From Ornithinibacillus contaminans (GTDB lineage: Bacteria; Bacillota; Bacilli; Bacillales; Amphibacillaceae): 53,682 nucleotides of DNA. Below the pieces are notes generated by a model. It did no database searches and had not been told where the DNA came from. It saw nothing but the letters and a program-made list of their open reading frames with translations. Below, in pieces: positions 14,291 through 23,860 of the stretch. Each line of letters begins with the position of its first letter. Position 1 is the first letter of the stretch. The stretch lies in the NCBI RefSeq assembly GCF_001038425.2, contig NZ_LDPV02000048.1, positions 1-53,682 of the forward strand, given 5' to 3'. Position numbers and translations under genes: made by a program.

Positions 14291-15691
14291 TTAATTCCCC
14301 TTATTACTACTGTTAGGACATTTTAGATTAGTAAATTCACTTTCTATGTAATTATTTGTTATGTTATAAAAACTAATTGAATTTGAATTCCCGTTTAATT
14401 TAAATTGAATTAAGAATTGTGGCAACTTCTTATATTGCAACGGTAATCCATTATGATGAATTGCTTTACATCCATTTATCTTAGCGTAACTTAACCAGTT
14501 ATAAAAATGATTTATAATTAATATAGACATTGTTCTATTTATCATATATATTAACTCTTTTTTACTTACTTGTTGGCCATTGACACCGTTTTGGAATAAA
14601 ATGATGAATTCTTCAAGAAAAGTACTGTCTTGTTTCGAAGCAAAATCAAAATACAAAACAGACTGTTTTTTTAACAGATGAGTACCGTTTTCTACCTCCC
14701 AATAGTTTTTTAATCCTTCTATATTTTTCCTCCAATGAACAAATGAAAAAGCAAATGGGCAATTGTCGTCTCCGTAAAACATTTTCTTATATTTATTGAT
14801 ACAATGTTTATGCTTATAAAGTATTGTTTTCTTTAAATAACGAACTATAGATTTAAATGTTTGGCGTGTTGATTTATAAATTTCTTCTCTTAAATTATCA
14901 TTCAAAACCGATAGTTCTGGAACTTGTATAGTGACATTCTCTTTTGTAAAGTTTGCTGAATTAAATTCAAAACATGATCTTTTAAAGTTGAAATGATTTA
15001 TCAATGAATTTAAAGATTCTATTTGAGTATTTTTATGATACAAATAGATCCTAGTATTACTTGACTTCCCTATTCTATTAATGGCAATCCATTCACTAAT
15101 TTGCTTATCCTTTATCTCTAATTGACGAGTTTTTTTCCATTCTATAAAAATATTTCTTATGGAATTCTCCTTAATAAACATAAAGCCACAAATACATTGA
15201 AATGGAGAGCTAATATAATCATCTGACAAAATATATGGAATTCTTCTCTTACACCTAGGGCAATTATTCCTTAGCTTTGTTAAATGATATGGACATGTGT
15301 TAGTTAGATTAAATTGGTGTAGAATGCTATGAAAACCAATACTTAAGCATTTTTCACATATTTGCATATTATCTTTAAAATATTCAGGATACCCTTGTTT
15401 GCTTTTGAAAAATACAGAACATAGTTTCTGTTCGTAATTTTCCACAATACTTTTTAAGGAAAGCCCCATAAGATTTTGAATCAGTTCATCATCAAAATCA
15501 ATTACAGTATACAAGCTATATCTACATTCCCTGGTATTGTTTTTTTGTGTTGTTTTCGGTTTACTAAATAAGGATAAAATATCTTCGCTCCGAACAGAAT
15601 TAGCATATTTAAACTTTTCAAATACTCCCCATGGAGATTCAAATTCATTAATCCAATTGTTATCCCAGGTTACTTTTAAATCTTTTTTCAA
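14291..15691 (-). CDS. tniQ: Second TniQ/TnsD-family target selector
   Basis: A 466-aa TniQ-family protein. The N-terminus has the family signature WINEFESPWGVFEKFKYAN. The zinc-finger block follows at about residues 110-185: CEKC, HSILHQF, CPYH, CPRC and FQCICGF. The C-terminal half has DNA-binding helices of TnsD type. It begins with TTG at 15691 (GAAGG about 12 nt upstream), since no ATG is available. A terminator separates it from the first tniQ, so it is made from its own or read-through transcript. TniQ proteins recruit TnsC and the transposase to a target; two suggest two target pathways. Confidence 0.88.
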   Translation of the reverse strand: MKKDLKVTWDNNWINEFESPWGVFEKFKYANSVRSEDILSLFSKPKTTQKNNTRECRYSLYTVIDFDDELIQNLMGLSLKSIVENYEQKLCSVFFKSKQGYPEYFKDNMQICEKCLSIGFHSILHQFNLTNTCPYHLTKLRNNCPRCKRRIPYILSDDYISSPFQCICGFMFIKENSIRNIFIEWKKTRQLEIKDKQISEWIAINRIGKSSNTRIYLYHKNTQIESLNSLINHFNFKRSCFEFNSANFTKENVTIQVPELSVLNDNLREEIYKSTRQTFKSIVRYLKKTILYKHKHCINKYKKMFYGDDNCPFAFSFVHWRKNIEGLKNYWEVENGTHLLKKQSVLYFDFASKQDSTFLEEFIILFQNGVNGQQVSKKELIYMINRTMSILIINHFYNWLSYAKINGCKAIHHNGLPLQYKKLPQFLIQFKLNGNSNSISFYNITNNYIESEFTNLKCPNSSNKGN

Positions 15692-15757
15692 TTTACGTCA
15701 TACCTTCTTATTTTTTCCTATTTTCCCCTTTCATATATAATTTAGTCATAAAAAAGT

Positions 15758-15788
15758 TGGACACTCAGAATAACTTTGAGAGTGTCCA
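15758..15788 (-). terminator. Terminator after the tnsABC-tniQ operon
   Basis: TGGACACTC (15758-15766) and GAGTGTCCA (15780-15788) form a 9-bp stem. On the minus strand it is followed by AACTTTTTTAT. It ends the main transposition operon 20 bp after the first tniQ and precedes the second. Confidence 0.8.
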
Positions 15789-15807
15789 TAGAATAATTTT
15801 ATGTGAG

Positions 15808-17358
15808 TTATTTAAAATATAATTTGTCTAATATGTCTAATATTTCAAAATTCGGTTTAATAAATTTATATTCCTTTCCCCTAAATCTACCTTTTTTAAA
15901 GAAGTTATTAGGGCACCTATATTCTTTAACTATTTCAGTTATAAGGATGGGCGACTTTATATATAGAAGATATGAATTTAACGGATTTTTTGGGGTTGCT
16001 ATAATTACTTTCGATAAGAGGTTAAAACTGTCAATATACTTCCAATCAAATCCTTTTCCAGTTACGAAATCATTGGCAGCTGTTAAACACCTTTTAAAAT
16101 CAGCTAGAATATATTCACCAACGATGCGATTCATTTTCCAGTGGAATAATGCTCTTCTTCCAGATTCTTCCTCGCGTTGGATAGTCGAATGAATTCTATC
16201 AATTAATTCATAACCATTTACTATTGGGTAACCGTATCTAGTATAATGCTCTCTACAAAAAGGTGTAGTACCATAGTTGTCCACATAATCCATACTTTTA
16301 AAATTCTGCAGTCTACTTCTCCATATTATGTAGGCAATAGCATATGGACAAACATCCTCAAGTACCAAGTTGTCCGAGTATCTAGTGAAATTTTTAATAC
16401 ACCCAATATGTTTTTTTAATATTGTATTTCTCAAGTGTCTAGCAATAGATTTAAATAATTGATTACACATCAAATAGGACTCAGATTGAAGGTCGCTAAT
16501 TATATGATCTTTATTAAAAATTAATTTGTATTTTTTTAGCTTTTTCTCCCTTGTGTTAATTATTTGAGGGATAGACCTAGTTAGTGAAATCTTCTCTTTT
16601 GTATGAATAAAGCCTTTGTTATTCTCTACTACAAAAAATATATCTGAAAGATTATATTTGAAATCTTCTTCTTGATAGCTACTATCTTTTCCAAACCCTT
16701 CCATAAACTGAAGTGAGTAATTAACAGAATGAATAAATTTTTTTTCATATTTTAACCACTTCATAATATTAGAATCTTTTATTTTAATAGTAGTAAGAGT
16801 ATTAATACGTCGGTCAAATTTTGCGAACTCGAATCCACACTTACAAACGAATGGTGATTTATAATAAGTATCATCTAGCTCAAAAGGTATCCTTTGATTA
16901 CATTGAGGACAGTCATTGAGTAATTCTATTGAGTGAAAAGGACATTTATGTATGAAAAGGAATTGATGAAGTAACGAATGGTATTTGTTCACCAAACATG
17001 CGGGACAAAATGTTAAATGTTGCCGTAAAAAGCGCTGTTCAATATCTCCTTTAAAGTTGTATAACGGTGAGAGTAACTTATGCAGTAATAGCTTATTCTC
17101 TTGTATAAGATCAAATTGAAGGGCTTGTTTTGTTAAATTTCTATCCAACTGACCCAAACCATACAACGAAACTCTTTTATCAGTTTTAAATCCTTCAATG
17201 GCCAATACTTCATTCAGTTCCCTAGTATTTAAACTATTTACTTCCTGGAACTTTTTCAATATACTCCAAGGTGATTCAAAGAGTCCTATCCATGAAGGAT
17301 TCCATGTATATGAGGATTGTTTAGAATTTCTGTTTGGAAAAGTTAATCTAATCATCAT
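15808..17358 (-). CDS. tniQ: TniQ/TnsD-family target selector
   Basis: A 516-aa TniQ-family protein. N-terminal SWIGLFESPWSILKKFQEVNSL is the family signature. Zinc-finger block at about 120-190: CPACLVNKYHSLLHQF, CPFH, CPQC and FVCKCGFEF. The long C-terminal part is of TnsD type and should bind the target site. It overlaps the end of tnsC by 11 bp, so the two are translationally coupled. It is only moderately similar to the second TniQ of the element outside the N-terminus and zinc block, so the two probably read different DNA. Confidence 0.9.
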   Translation of the reverse strand: MMIRLTFPNRNSKQSSYTWNPSWIGLFESPWSILKKFQEVNSLNTRELNEVLAIEGFKTDKRVSLYGLGQLDRNLTKQALQFDLIQENKLLLHKLLSPLYNFKGDIEQRFLRQHLTFCPACLVNKYHSLLHQFLFIHKCPFHSIELLNDCPQCNQRIPFELDDTYYKSPFVCKCGFEFAKFDRRINTLTTIKIKDSNIMKWLKYEKKFIHSVNYSLQFMEGFGKDSSYQEEDFKYNLSDIFFVVENNKGFIHTKEKISLTRSIPQIINTREKKLKKYKLIFNKDHIISDLQSESYLMCNQLFKSIARHLRNTILKKHIGCIKNFTRYSDNLVLEDVCPYAIAYIIWRSRLQNFKSMDYVDNYGTTPFCREHYTRYGYPIVNGYELIDRIHSTIQREEESGRRALFHWKMNRIVGEYILADFKRCLTAANDFVTGKGFDWKYIDSFNLLSKVIIATPKNPLNSYLLYIKSPILITEIVKEYRCPNNFFKKGRFRGKEYKFIKPNFEILDILDKLYFK

Positions 17359-18349
17359 AACTGATTACCTCAGCAGCATTGACATATCCAGATTCAATGA
17401 TTGCTTCAAGCCACATGTTTGTAGTTGGCCATCTTTCATTCCCCTCATTAGCACCAAATTTTTTTAATACATAATTTATAATAGCTATCATATAGTGCAT
17501 TGGTATTTCTATTTTATGTTTTACTCCTGCTTTGGCCCTAATTTCTTGAATACATTGCCATATTACCTCAGTTTCATTTTCTAGACGCAACCCTTCCGAA
17601 TAAGCAACTGGGAAAAAGTAACGCGTATAACTCCAACCACTATTCGTTGGATACTCCGTAACATCATCATAAGAAGATAATAAAAATGCTAACTCCTCAG
17701 GTTCTCTTAATCCATAGAATCTATTTTCATGAATCATAAATCTACCAACAATTTGTTTGTCTGATGTTAAATAAGTATTTCTCCTATTAGATAATTCTTT
17801 TTGTCCAACTAGGATTGTTGTTAGTGTTATTCCATAGCTTTCTAATTCGTTATAAACATCCATTAACCATTCGTATTCTACAGTGCCTAATCGTTGTGCG
17901 TCATCAATAAATAATACGATTTGGTTCCTAATAGAACGGTTTCCTCTTTCAAATAGGAAATTAATTAATCTGTCTCTTTTAGCATCTACTTTTCCTATAT
18001 TATAGAGTTCATGTCCAATATCCTTTAATAAATGTTCAAAAAAACGATTTTCATTAGGGTTTCTCATCTTTCTCGTTCTAACTATATAAGTAAACCATTG
18101 ACTTTTATATTTTAAATCGAAGACCTTCTGAATATATTTTATTGCATAGCTTTTTCCTAATCGTGGCTCACCATAAATAACCGCTCCAGGATTTCTTAAA
18201 TTAATCCATTTCAGTACAGAGTCTGCTAATTCGTTTATAGAAATAGTATCAATTAAATAGTCACCTTGCTCAATTGGGTGCCCTCCACTAGGAATGGAAG
18301 GCCTTGTTGAAATCTCTGGTTTTGAGCTGTTTTTATAAGCGTTAGACAT
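17348..18349 (-). CDS. tnsC: TnsC AAA+ transposition regulator
   Basis: A 333-aa AAA+ ATPase. Walker A is GEPRLGKS (60-67), Walker B is IVLFIDDAQ (144-151), and the sensor region is ILVGQKEL. N-terminal residues 1-45 resemble the TnsC/TniB entry segment. It forms an ATP-dependent filament on DNA that links TniQ and TnsB. GAGGTG precedes the ATG. The gene is 16 bp after tnsB and overlaps tniQ. Confidence 0.93.
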   Translation of the reverse strand: MSNAYKNSSKPEISTRPSIPSGGHPIEQGDYLIDTISINELADSVLKWINLRNPGAVIYGEPRLGKSYAIKYIQKVFDLKYKSQWFTYIVRTRKMRNPNENRFFEHLLKDIGHELYNIGKVDAKRDRLINFLFERGNRSIRNQIVLFIDDAQRLGTVEYEWLMDVYNELESYGITLTTILVGQKELSNRRNTYLTSDKQIVGRFMIHENRFYGLREPEELAFLLSSYDDVTEYPTNSGWSYTRYFFPVAYSEGLRLENETEVIWQCIQEIRAKAGVKHKIEIPMHYMIAIINYVLKKFGANEGNERWPTTNMWLEAIIESGYVNAAEVISYDD

Positions 18350-18365
18350 TTCTACACCTCATTTT

Positions 18366-20378
18366 TTATGAATTAAAAGAGAATCTTTCCCTTTTTTTAT
18401 ACTTGTTTATATTAGTAGAATTCTGTTTACCATTTGCTTGCCGAGATGGAAAATTTGATATTTTTGTGTCAGTTGAATTACTATTGGGAGTTGAATCTAA
18501 AGAATCACTATTTAAACTATCTGTGTTTTTTTTATCTTGACTCAAAGATTTTTCGAACGATGCAAGTTGATTCCTCACACTTTTATTATTTTTTGCCTTT
18601 TCTTTTAAATATAGATGATATACCTCTATGGGATTATCTTCTTCTAATGAAATTTTTAATTGTCCCTCCCTAACTAATTTAAGAATTGTTTTACGTAATT
18701 TAAGACTGTGTTTATGAATATACCACTTACCGGTTGCTTTCAGAATTCCTAGTTCTGCTCCATTAGGTAAATAGGCTTTTATCATTCTCAAGTCATCAAT
18801 GTTTATAACTAAAGTTAATTTTTCACCTATAAGATTAAAGGCTCCAGAAAGAACTTCATTTCTATATTTCGTGCCCATATAGGTAATATGAGGTCTTCTC
18901 CCATTTTTTAAAGATCCTCTAATAACCCGCTCAATTTCAATTGTATGAAATTCATAGCCATCCCTATATTCTTCATCTAGCTTTCTATATGGCATTTTCC
19001 TGTTAATTCGCTGTTGCATTGCTTCGAGTGGGGTAAGTCCATTTAAACTTTGTAAGGGGGTTCCATTACGTTCTGTAATTAAAACTTCCAAAAGTTGTTC
19101 AATTTCATCTGAAGTTACCTCATACTTTACCGCTTTTTCTTCAGGATTTTGTCTTTTGGAGTCCTTTAGATTGCTACCCGTAGTGGTAGTTAATTTTTGA
19201 AAGCCATTTATCTCGAGTAAATGGAAAAATTTCTCTATCAATGGTCTCCTCGTCGGAGTTCCAACAGGGCCAGTATTTACTTGACATCCAACTATCTTCT
19301 TAAGTTTGCTTTTTACTATTTTGGCAATATTTGCCTTTGCATTATCAAATAACATCTCATCCCAAACAGCATATTGGGTTTCAGGAATAATATCTGATGG
19401 GAAACCACCATATTCAGGATATTTAAGACCAGGTATCATTAGTTCAATTGGAGACTTAGGAAGAATACTGGTTTTAATACATGTAAGTACATCGGATGCA
19501 GAATATTCTTTATTTAACACGAGAGTAGCACCCAATATACAACTAGTTCCACAATCAACTATAGCTAATAACCAAATACGTTCCATTACATCTGTAATTT
19601 CATCACCTTCCGGTGAAGTATATTTTATGGCAATAGATGTATCTATTTTATGCCCATCAAATTCAACACGTTGGAAGGGTCTTATGATATTGTTTGATTT
19701 ATCACCCTCACCTGTTGTTCTTAGAAGAACTTCAGAGTCTTTGCCATATGCATTTATGGATTTGTGGGGATTATTTATCTTTAGTTGTCTTATATACCTA
19801 TAAAATGACCTTTTTCCAAAATCTTCAGTGTTAGAAGGATAGTCTCCTTTATTAAAATCAATTAAAGGATGCATTTTGCATATGTTAACAAATTTTCTAT
19901 GCAGATCTTTTCCCAAAGGAATGTTAGTTGTGGGGTTATTTTTTTTCTTTTTAAAAACCATTTCATTTATTTCATCTTCGATATCAGGGAATTTGCGAAG
20001 AAATTTCATAAAGGCTCCAGTGAGCTTCTTCTCTTCATCGTTAAAAAAACCATCGATATTTTCTTCACGGGTATATCTTTTAACTCTAAAGTTTGGAATC
20101 AAAGCCCTATATCCAAAAGGTTGTCCTGTATTATCTATTTCTAAGCAACGTTTTAATAATCTATATAAGTCCGTTTGATTAATATTTGTTATCTTACAAA
20201 TTTCATTAATAGTCTTTTCATTATCAATATACATATCTATAGCTTTTTTTCTTTTTATAAATATCTCTTTCTTTTCATTATCCAATAATATATTTTCATT
20301 TACTGTTGGCCAAGTCGTTCTATTAAGATATTCATTTGGTATATTCGGTTGATCTAATAGCCTTTTATATTTACTCAT
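18366..20378 (-). CDS. tnsB: TnsB DDE transposase
   Basis: A 670-aa DDE-type transposase of the Mu/TnsB group. Helix-turn-helix at about residues 45-80 (EICKITNINQTDLYRLL). RNase H-like core with Asp241 (EFDGHK), Asp345 (FDNAK) and Glu382 (LIEKFF). A beta-barrel domain follows, and the last 70 residues are Ser/Asn-rich, as in the TnsC-contacting tail. All three catalytic residues are present, so 3' strand transfer should be active. It overlaps tnsA by 8 bp. The gene is strongly AT-rich. Confidence 0.94.
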   Translation of the reverse strand: MSKYKRLLDQPNIPNEYLNRTTWPTVNENILLDNEKKEIFIKRKKAIDMYIDNEKTINEICKITNINQTDLYRLLKRCLEIDNTGQPFGYRALIPNFRVKRYTREENIDGFFNDEEKKLTGAFMKFLRKFPDIEDEINEMVFKKKKNNPTTNIPLGKDLHRKFVNICKMHPLIDFNKGDYPSNTEDFGKRSFYRYIRQLKINNPHKSINAYGKDSEVLLRTTGEGDKSNNIIRPFQRVEFDGHKIDTSIAIKYTSPEGDEITDVMERIWLLAIVDCGTSCILGATLVLNKEYSASDVLTCIKTSILPKSPIELMIPGLKYPEYGGFPSDIIPETQYAVWDEMLFDNAKANIAKIVKSKLKKIVGCQVNTGPVGTPTRRPLIEKFFHLLEINGFQKLTTTTGSNLKDSKRQNPEEKAVKYEVTSDEIEQLLEVLITERNGTPLQSLNGLTPLEAMQQRINRKMPYRKLDEEYRDGYEFHTIEIERVIRGSLKNGRRPHITYMGTKYRNEVLSGAFNLIGEKLTLVINIDDLRMIKAYLPNGAELGILKATGKWYIHKHSLKLRKTILKLVREGQLKISLEEDNPIEVYHLYLKEKAKNNKSVRNQLASFEKSLSQDKKNTDSLNSDSLDSTPNSNSTDTKISNFPSRQANGKQNSTNINKYKKRERFSFNS

Positions 20379-21018
20379 ACCTTCTCCACACCTTTGTTAA
20401 ATAGTTGAAATGTTGCTCCTCAATATTAAAATTGATTTTTCCTTCATAATATAGGTAAAATATATTTTGGTAGAAAGTAAAAACGTCTTTTTGGCTAGTA
20501 TTATCTATTAACTCTTGGAATGTTGCAGGTTTTTCATTAATATATCTTAAAAGCGAGAATATAGAAATCTCATTTAATTTATGGAAATCTTTAGTATATG
20601 GAAGTATAACTTTGAGGTTATCTAATAGTGGTTGTTTTCTAACTTGAGTTTCATCAACAATTCGGTAATTACGATTATTATTCTTAATCCACTCTCTCTG
20701 AAGGAAAATACGTCTTTTGGTATCTTTGCGATTCAGCACATCCTTATTGTAGGCAACTTCAATAAATTCTTCGTTACCGTCTTTCCATTTTATCCACATA
20801 TCAAATGTTGTTTCATGGATTTTGCCATCTATAATGCCTTTTATTTTCATTGGTTTCTCACAAAAATCTACAACATTTGGATTGGTTTCAATATGAATCC
20901 AATGGTCATATTCTAAATCACTATAAAAATGAACATCTCTATTAATTTTGTTACTATAACTATCCCAGAAGTTTGCACCATAATGCTTTTTGGAAGGGTC
21001 AACGACAGGGCTATACAT
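20371..21018 (-). CDS. tnsA: TnsA endonuclease, missing catalytic Lys
   Basis: A 215-aa TnsA protein. The N-terminal PD-(D/E)xK-type domain has SDLEYDHWIHIETNPNVVDF (Glu36) and TTFDMWIKW (Asp73). The third motif reads FIEVAYNKD: Ala89 sits where the family has Lys (EVK). The C-terminal domain (about 120-215) has helices that would contact TnsC. TnsA cuts the 5' ends to free the transposon. With the Lys gone, 5' cleavage may be weak or lost unless Lys92 substitutes, so cointegrates may form (inference). GAGGAGG precedes the ATG. Confidence 0.85.
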   Translation of the reverse strand: MYSPVVDPSKKHYGANFWDSYSNKINRDVHFYSDLEYDHWIHIETNPNVVDFCEKPMKIKGIIDGKIHETTFDMWIKWKDGNEEFIEVAYNKDVLNRKDTKRRIFLQREWIKNNNRNYRIVDETQVRKQPLLDNLKVILPYTKDFHKLNEISIFSLLRYINEKPATFQELIDNTSQKDVFTFYQNIFYLYYEGKINFNIEEQHFNYLTKVWRRYE

Positions 21019-21477
21019 GTTATACCTCCTCGTATTAATTATTCTTCACTTGATTAGATAATATACAAAATATGGCAATAGTACAAGAGCGAAAATTATA
21101 ATCTTCGCTCTATTGAAGTTTATGTTTCAGCATTCGCCACTTCTACTAACGCATCAAATAGTGAATGGTTAATTATCATTTAATTTAAACCTAAAAGACA
21201 TATTAAAGTTAACTATAAGCAAAGTAAATCATGGTAAGAATGTAAGATATCTTATACTAACACTTGAGGCTTCCTTTACGGTTACAACACTAATCTCTTG
21301 ATACATAGTATTCTTCTCCAATGGTAAAAAATTGTGTCGGTAAATAAAATATAACTCATATCGATTGCTAACACAGGAATAGCATGCCTTCTTATTCATG
21401 TGCCGTTACTCATTGTCACAGTGTAATTGGGTAGTGTGCATAAGCACCTAAAAGTATTTACTAAACTAGGAACTTCA
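21019..21477. other. Intergenic region between tnsA and the HEPN gene
   Basis: A 459-bp stretch without a full gene. It contains a hairpin at 21086-21111 and two short sequences with TGACA/GACACA cores (around 21331-21340 and 21413-21424), resembling TnsB-type sites weakly. This could be an alternative right end of the transposon. A short minus-strand open stretch ending LFDALVEVANAET at about 21127 has no start or ribosome site. Confidence 0.45.
21086..21111. terminator. Terminator-like hairpin
   Basis: AGAGCGAA (21086-21093) pairs perfectly with TTCGCTCT (21104-21111) around a 10-nt loop. It lies just upstream of tnsA and could stop transcription coming from the HEPN gene pair. A T run is lacking. 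Confidence 0.55.
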
Positions 21478-22755
21478 TTATAATTTAAGCCACGGTACAT
21501 TGTAATAGCTACCTCCATTTTCTACATCACCATGCCATTTGTTCTTTGATAATCTGTTATTATATCTACCACTATAATTAAGTAGTCTTAATACACACAT
21601 CTCCAGCATCCATATACCAATATGATATGCACAACTTAAGTTTTCATATGAAAGCATAACTTTTTTCTTTGGATGAACAATAGAATTTCTAACTTTTACA
21701 AGAAATTCAACTGGATTGTCAGTATCTAGATTTTTTCTCTTAATATAATCAAATAGTGAGTCTAAATTTATTCCCATACTTATAAATAAATGTTCTAATT
21801 TCTCAGTAGTATCTTTCCCTTTGAATTTTCTATTAGACAATTCTTTCATATCATCTACTAGATACAATTTTGAAATCAGCTCTAATGCTATTTGGATATT
21901 TGTAATCCTGTTTTCAAGTGTTACATGTGAGAAACACTCAAAATAGGTACCAAGCAGTAAATTCTTTGATCTTTTCCAAGGCTCCCTTTCCCAAAGTAAA
22001 GAAAAGTTTTGAAATAATTCCGGAAATATTTCTTTTTTGTTTTTAGGATACCACGTATTAAGAGTTGACCAGGTATCTATCAGTTTATTTTCATAACTAG
22101 AAAAAACCAACTCTAGGTTGTTATACCCTTTTATTTCGCAAGGGAAAATTCTTCTCCCACAAATAAATGACAAATATGAATATAATTTGTTCAAAATTAC
22201 CTTAGCGTCTTTATAGGTGAAATTCTCATTGTTTTTATTGGTAAGTTTACCAATGTGTGTATTAGCAAATCCTTTGTGTGTTTCCAGTTCTTCGTATATT
22301 TGCTTATAATCTATTTTCTTCTCTAATTCTATTGACCAATCATCAAATAATAGAGAAGAAAACCCAAGATATGTTCTACGTTCTTCTTCTATGACTTTAT
22401 CTCCTATAGGTATTAGATTTACTAAAGAAAAGGTTAGTTTGTTCATCTCTTTTAATTCATACTGTATTTCCCTAAGAATTTTGCCGAATACAATATTCCC
22501 ACATATTCTATAAAGGTATCCTTCGCCAACGAAATTGCCAGCTTGTAGAGTATATTTTCCTAGTAACTGGGAGTTAAGTATATTGTTATAGATATCATCT
22601 ATTATTTCACCTGTAAATTTTATTTCATATATATAACTAAAAGAATTTACTATAGTGCCTTTTATCTTAAGTGTATTTGTGCCGTTATTCAAGGTAAAAA
22701 AACCATCATAGATAATTGCAGTTGGATTAAATTCTCCAAAAAAATATCCATTCAT
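21478..22755 (-). CDS. ApeA-like HEPN domain protein, candidate anti-phage nuclease
   Basis: A 425-aa protein. Residues 1-220 are beta-rich, ending in SSLLFDDWSIEL and a helical region, similar in layout to the N-terminal domain of ApeA-type proteins. The C-terminal part is an alpha-helical HEPN domain with the Rx4H motif RNSIVH (Arg356, His361), followed by the helix SCAYHIGIWMLEMCVLRLL. HEPN proteins of this type are RNases; ApeA acts in abortive infection. It lies next to tnsA, downstream of the 183-aa gene. Family assignment rests on layout and motif, not on a search. Confidence 0.6.
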   Translation of the reverse strand: MNGYFFGEFNPTAIIYDGFFTLNNGTNTLKIKGTIVNSFSYIYEIKFTGEIIDDIYNNILNSQLLGKYTLQAGNFVGEGYLYRICGNIVFGKILREIQYELKEMNKLTFSLVNLIPIGDKVIEEERRTYLGFSSLLFDDWSIELEKKIDYKQIYEELETHKGFANTHIGKLTNKNNENFTYKDAKVILNKLYSYLSFICGRRIFPCEIKGYNNLELVFSSYENKLIDTWSTLNTWYPKNKKEIFPELFQNFSLLWEREPWKRSKNLLLGTYFECFSHVTLENRITNIQIALELISKLYLVDDMKELSNRKFKGKDTTEKLEHLFISMGINLDSLFDYIKRKNLDTDNPVEFLVKVRNSIVHPKKKVMLSYENLSCAYHIGIWMLEMCVLRLLNYSGRYNNRLSKNKWHGDVENGGSYYNVPWLKL

Positions 22756-22856
22756 CCTACCCCTCCCAATCTATGTGTAGTAAAACTACTTTGGCAATCC
22801 AGCCAGTTCTTCAACGAAAAAACCACACATTGGTACTTTCAATTCTTTCCTGATTC

Positions 22857-23408
22857 TTAGATTGCACCGTTATTCTTTAGATTTCTGATTAACTGTAGGT
22901 TGTCATTTTCTACGTTATAAAAGTAAACTTCATCCATGTAATTTTCAATATCCCATTTTTCTATACTCCACTCATTTGTGGTGATTAATATTACTTTCTT
23001 AGATCTTATTTTATCTATTTCATCTATAAATCTGCTTAATCTTTTAGGATTATCTAGAACCAGTTGTACAGGGTAAAATAAAGTAAAAGTATTCTCATTG
23101 CCTTTAGGATTAGATTGTGTATGAGTTACATAACTGTTTATGTTAACAGTCATGTTCCCCAATTTATATGTAGCTGTTGATTTTACAGCGCTAGGTAACA
23201 AATCCCTTTTAAAAGCTCGATTAATATGATCTGCTATGTCAGTCATAGCACTTGTTCTTATAATTCCTAGTTTAAACTCTTTATTTAGGCAGGAGAGAAC
23301 TACCTTTAATTTTGCTTCGTTATCGTAACCTCTTACAAGTAAAGTCCTTCTCTTTTCATCGTGTAGAAATTCCAATACTGAAGTAATAGCCTTTTGTTCA
23401 TCAATCAT
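22857..23408 (-). CDS. Unknown 183-aa protein upstream of the HEPN gene
   Basis: A soluble 183-aa protein with alternating strands and helices: RRTLLVRGYDNEAKLKVVLSC, a central ITINS-like strand region, and KKVILITTNEW. The strand ILITTNEW resembles a Walker-B-like strand, but there is no P-loop, so it is not an ordinary ATPase. I do not recognise the family. It is 101 bp upstream of the HEPN gene on the same strand and may be its regulator, antitoxin or sensor (inference). Confidence 0.65.
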   Translation of the reverse strand: MIDEQKAITSVLEFLHDEKRRTLLVRGYDNEAKLKVVLSCLNKEFKLGIIRTSAMTDIADHINRAFKRDLLPSAVKSTATYKLGNMTVNINSYVTHTQSNPKGNENTFTLFYPVQLVLDNPKRLSRFIDEIDKIRSKKVILITTNEWSIEKWDIENYMDEVYFYNVENDNLQLIRNLKNNGAI

Positions 23409-23860
23409 TATTTTACTCCCCCTTTTTCTCTGTGTTTATCTATTTAATTCGCTATTAAATTAACTAGTTTACTCCGTTATTCGGAGTACTTAATATTCGA
23501 ACTATTATATGTATTTTAACATAAACACATAAAACTTAGCTAAACTACTTACTTATCCGGCTCTAATGTGGATTACTGCCATTATAAAAAATAATCATTA
23601 TATTGAGTAACGAGTATAAAAATTTCAATTAAGAAAAATGCGAGTTTTTTAGAATAAATCGTTCAGAAGGAATAAATGGTTAATTCATTGGAGCATTTTT
23701 ATAATCATTTGTGATTCTTGGTATCCAAAAATAATAATTCCTTTAAATTTATCACAAACCATTCCACGGTTAGGACTTTCACTATTAAATTTCCTAAATA
23801 TATTTCTATAGAATTAAAACAGATAAATGAAATATGGATTAAAACGAGGAATAACATATA
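23409..23860. other. Gene-free AT-rich stretch
   Basis: No open frame with a ribosome site is seen here on either strand. The composition is very AT-rich and similar to the transposon. The promoter of the 183-aa gene must lie within it, but I cannot fix its position. Confidence 0.5.

Noticed and set aside
15803-16192. Open plus-strand frame opposite the first tniQ
   Set aside because: It mirrors the C-terminal part of TniQ; no ribosome site or family features.
21320-21430. TGACA-core sequences near tnsA as the true right end
   Set aside because: Two weak matches only; the 23.9-kb array is far more regular. Kept as an alternative, not as a call.
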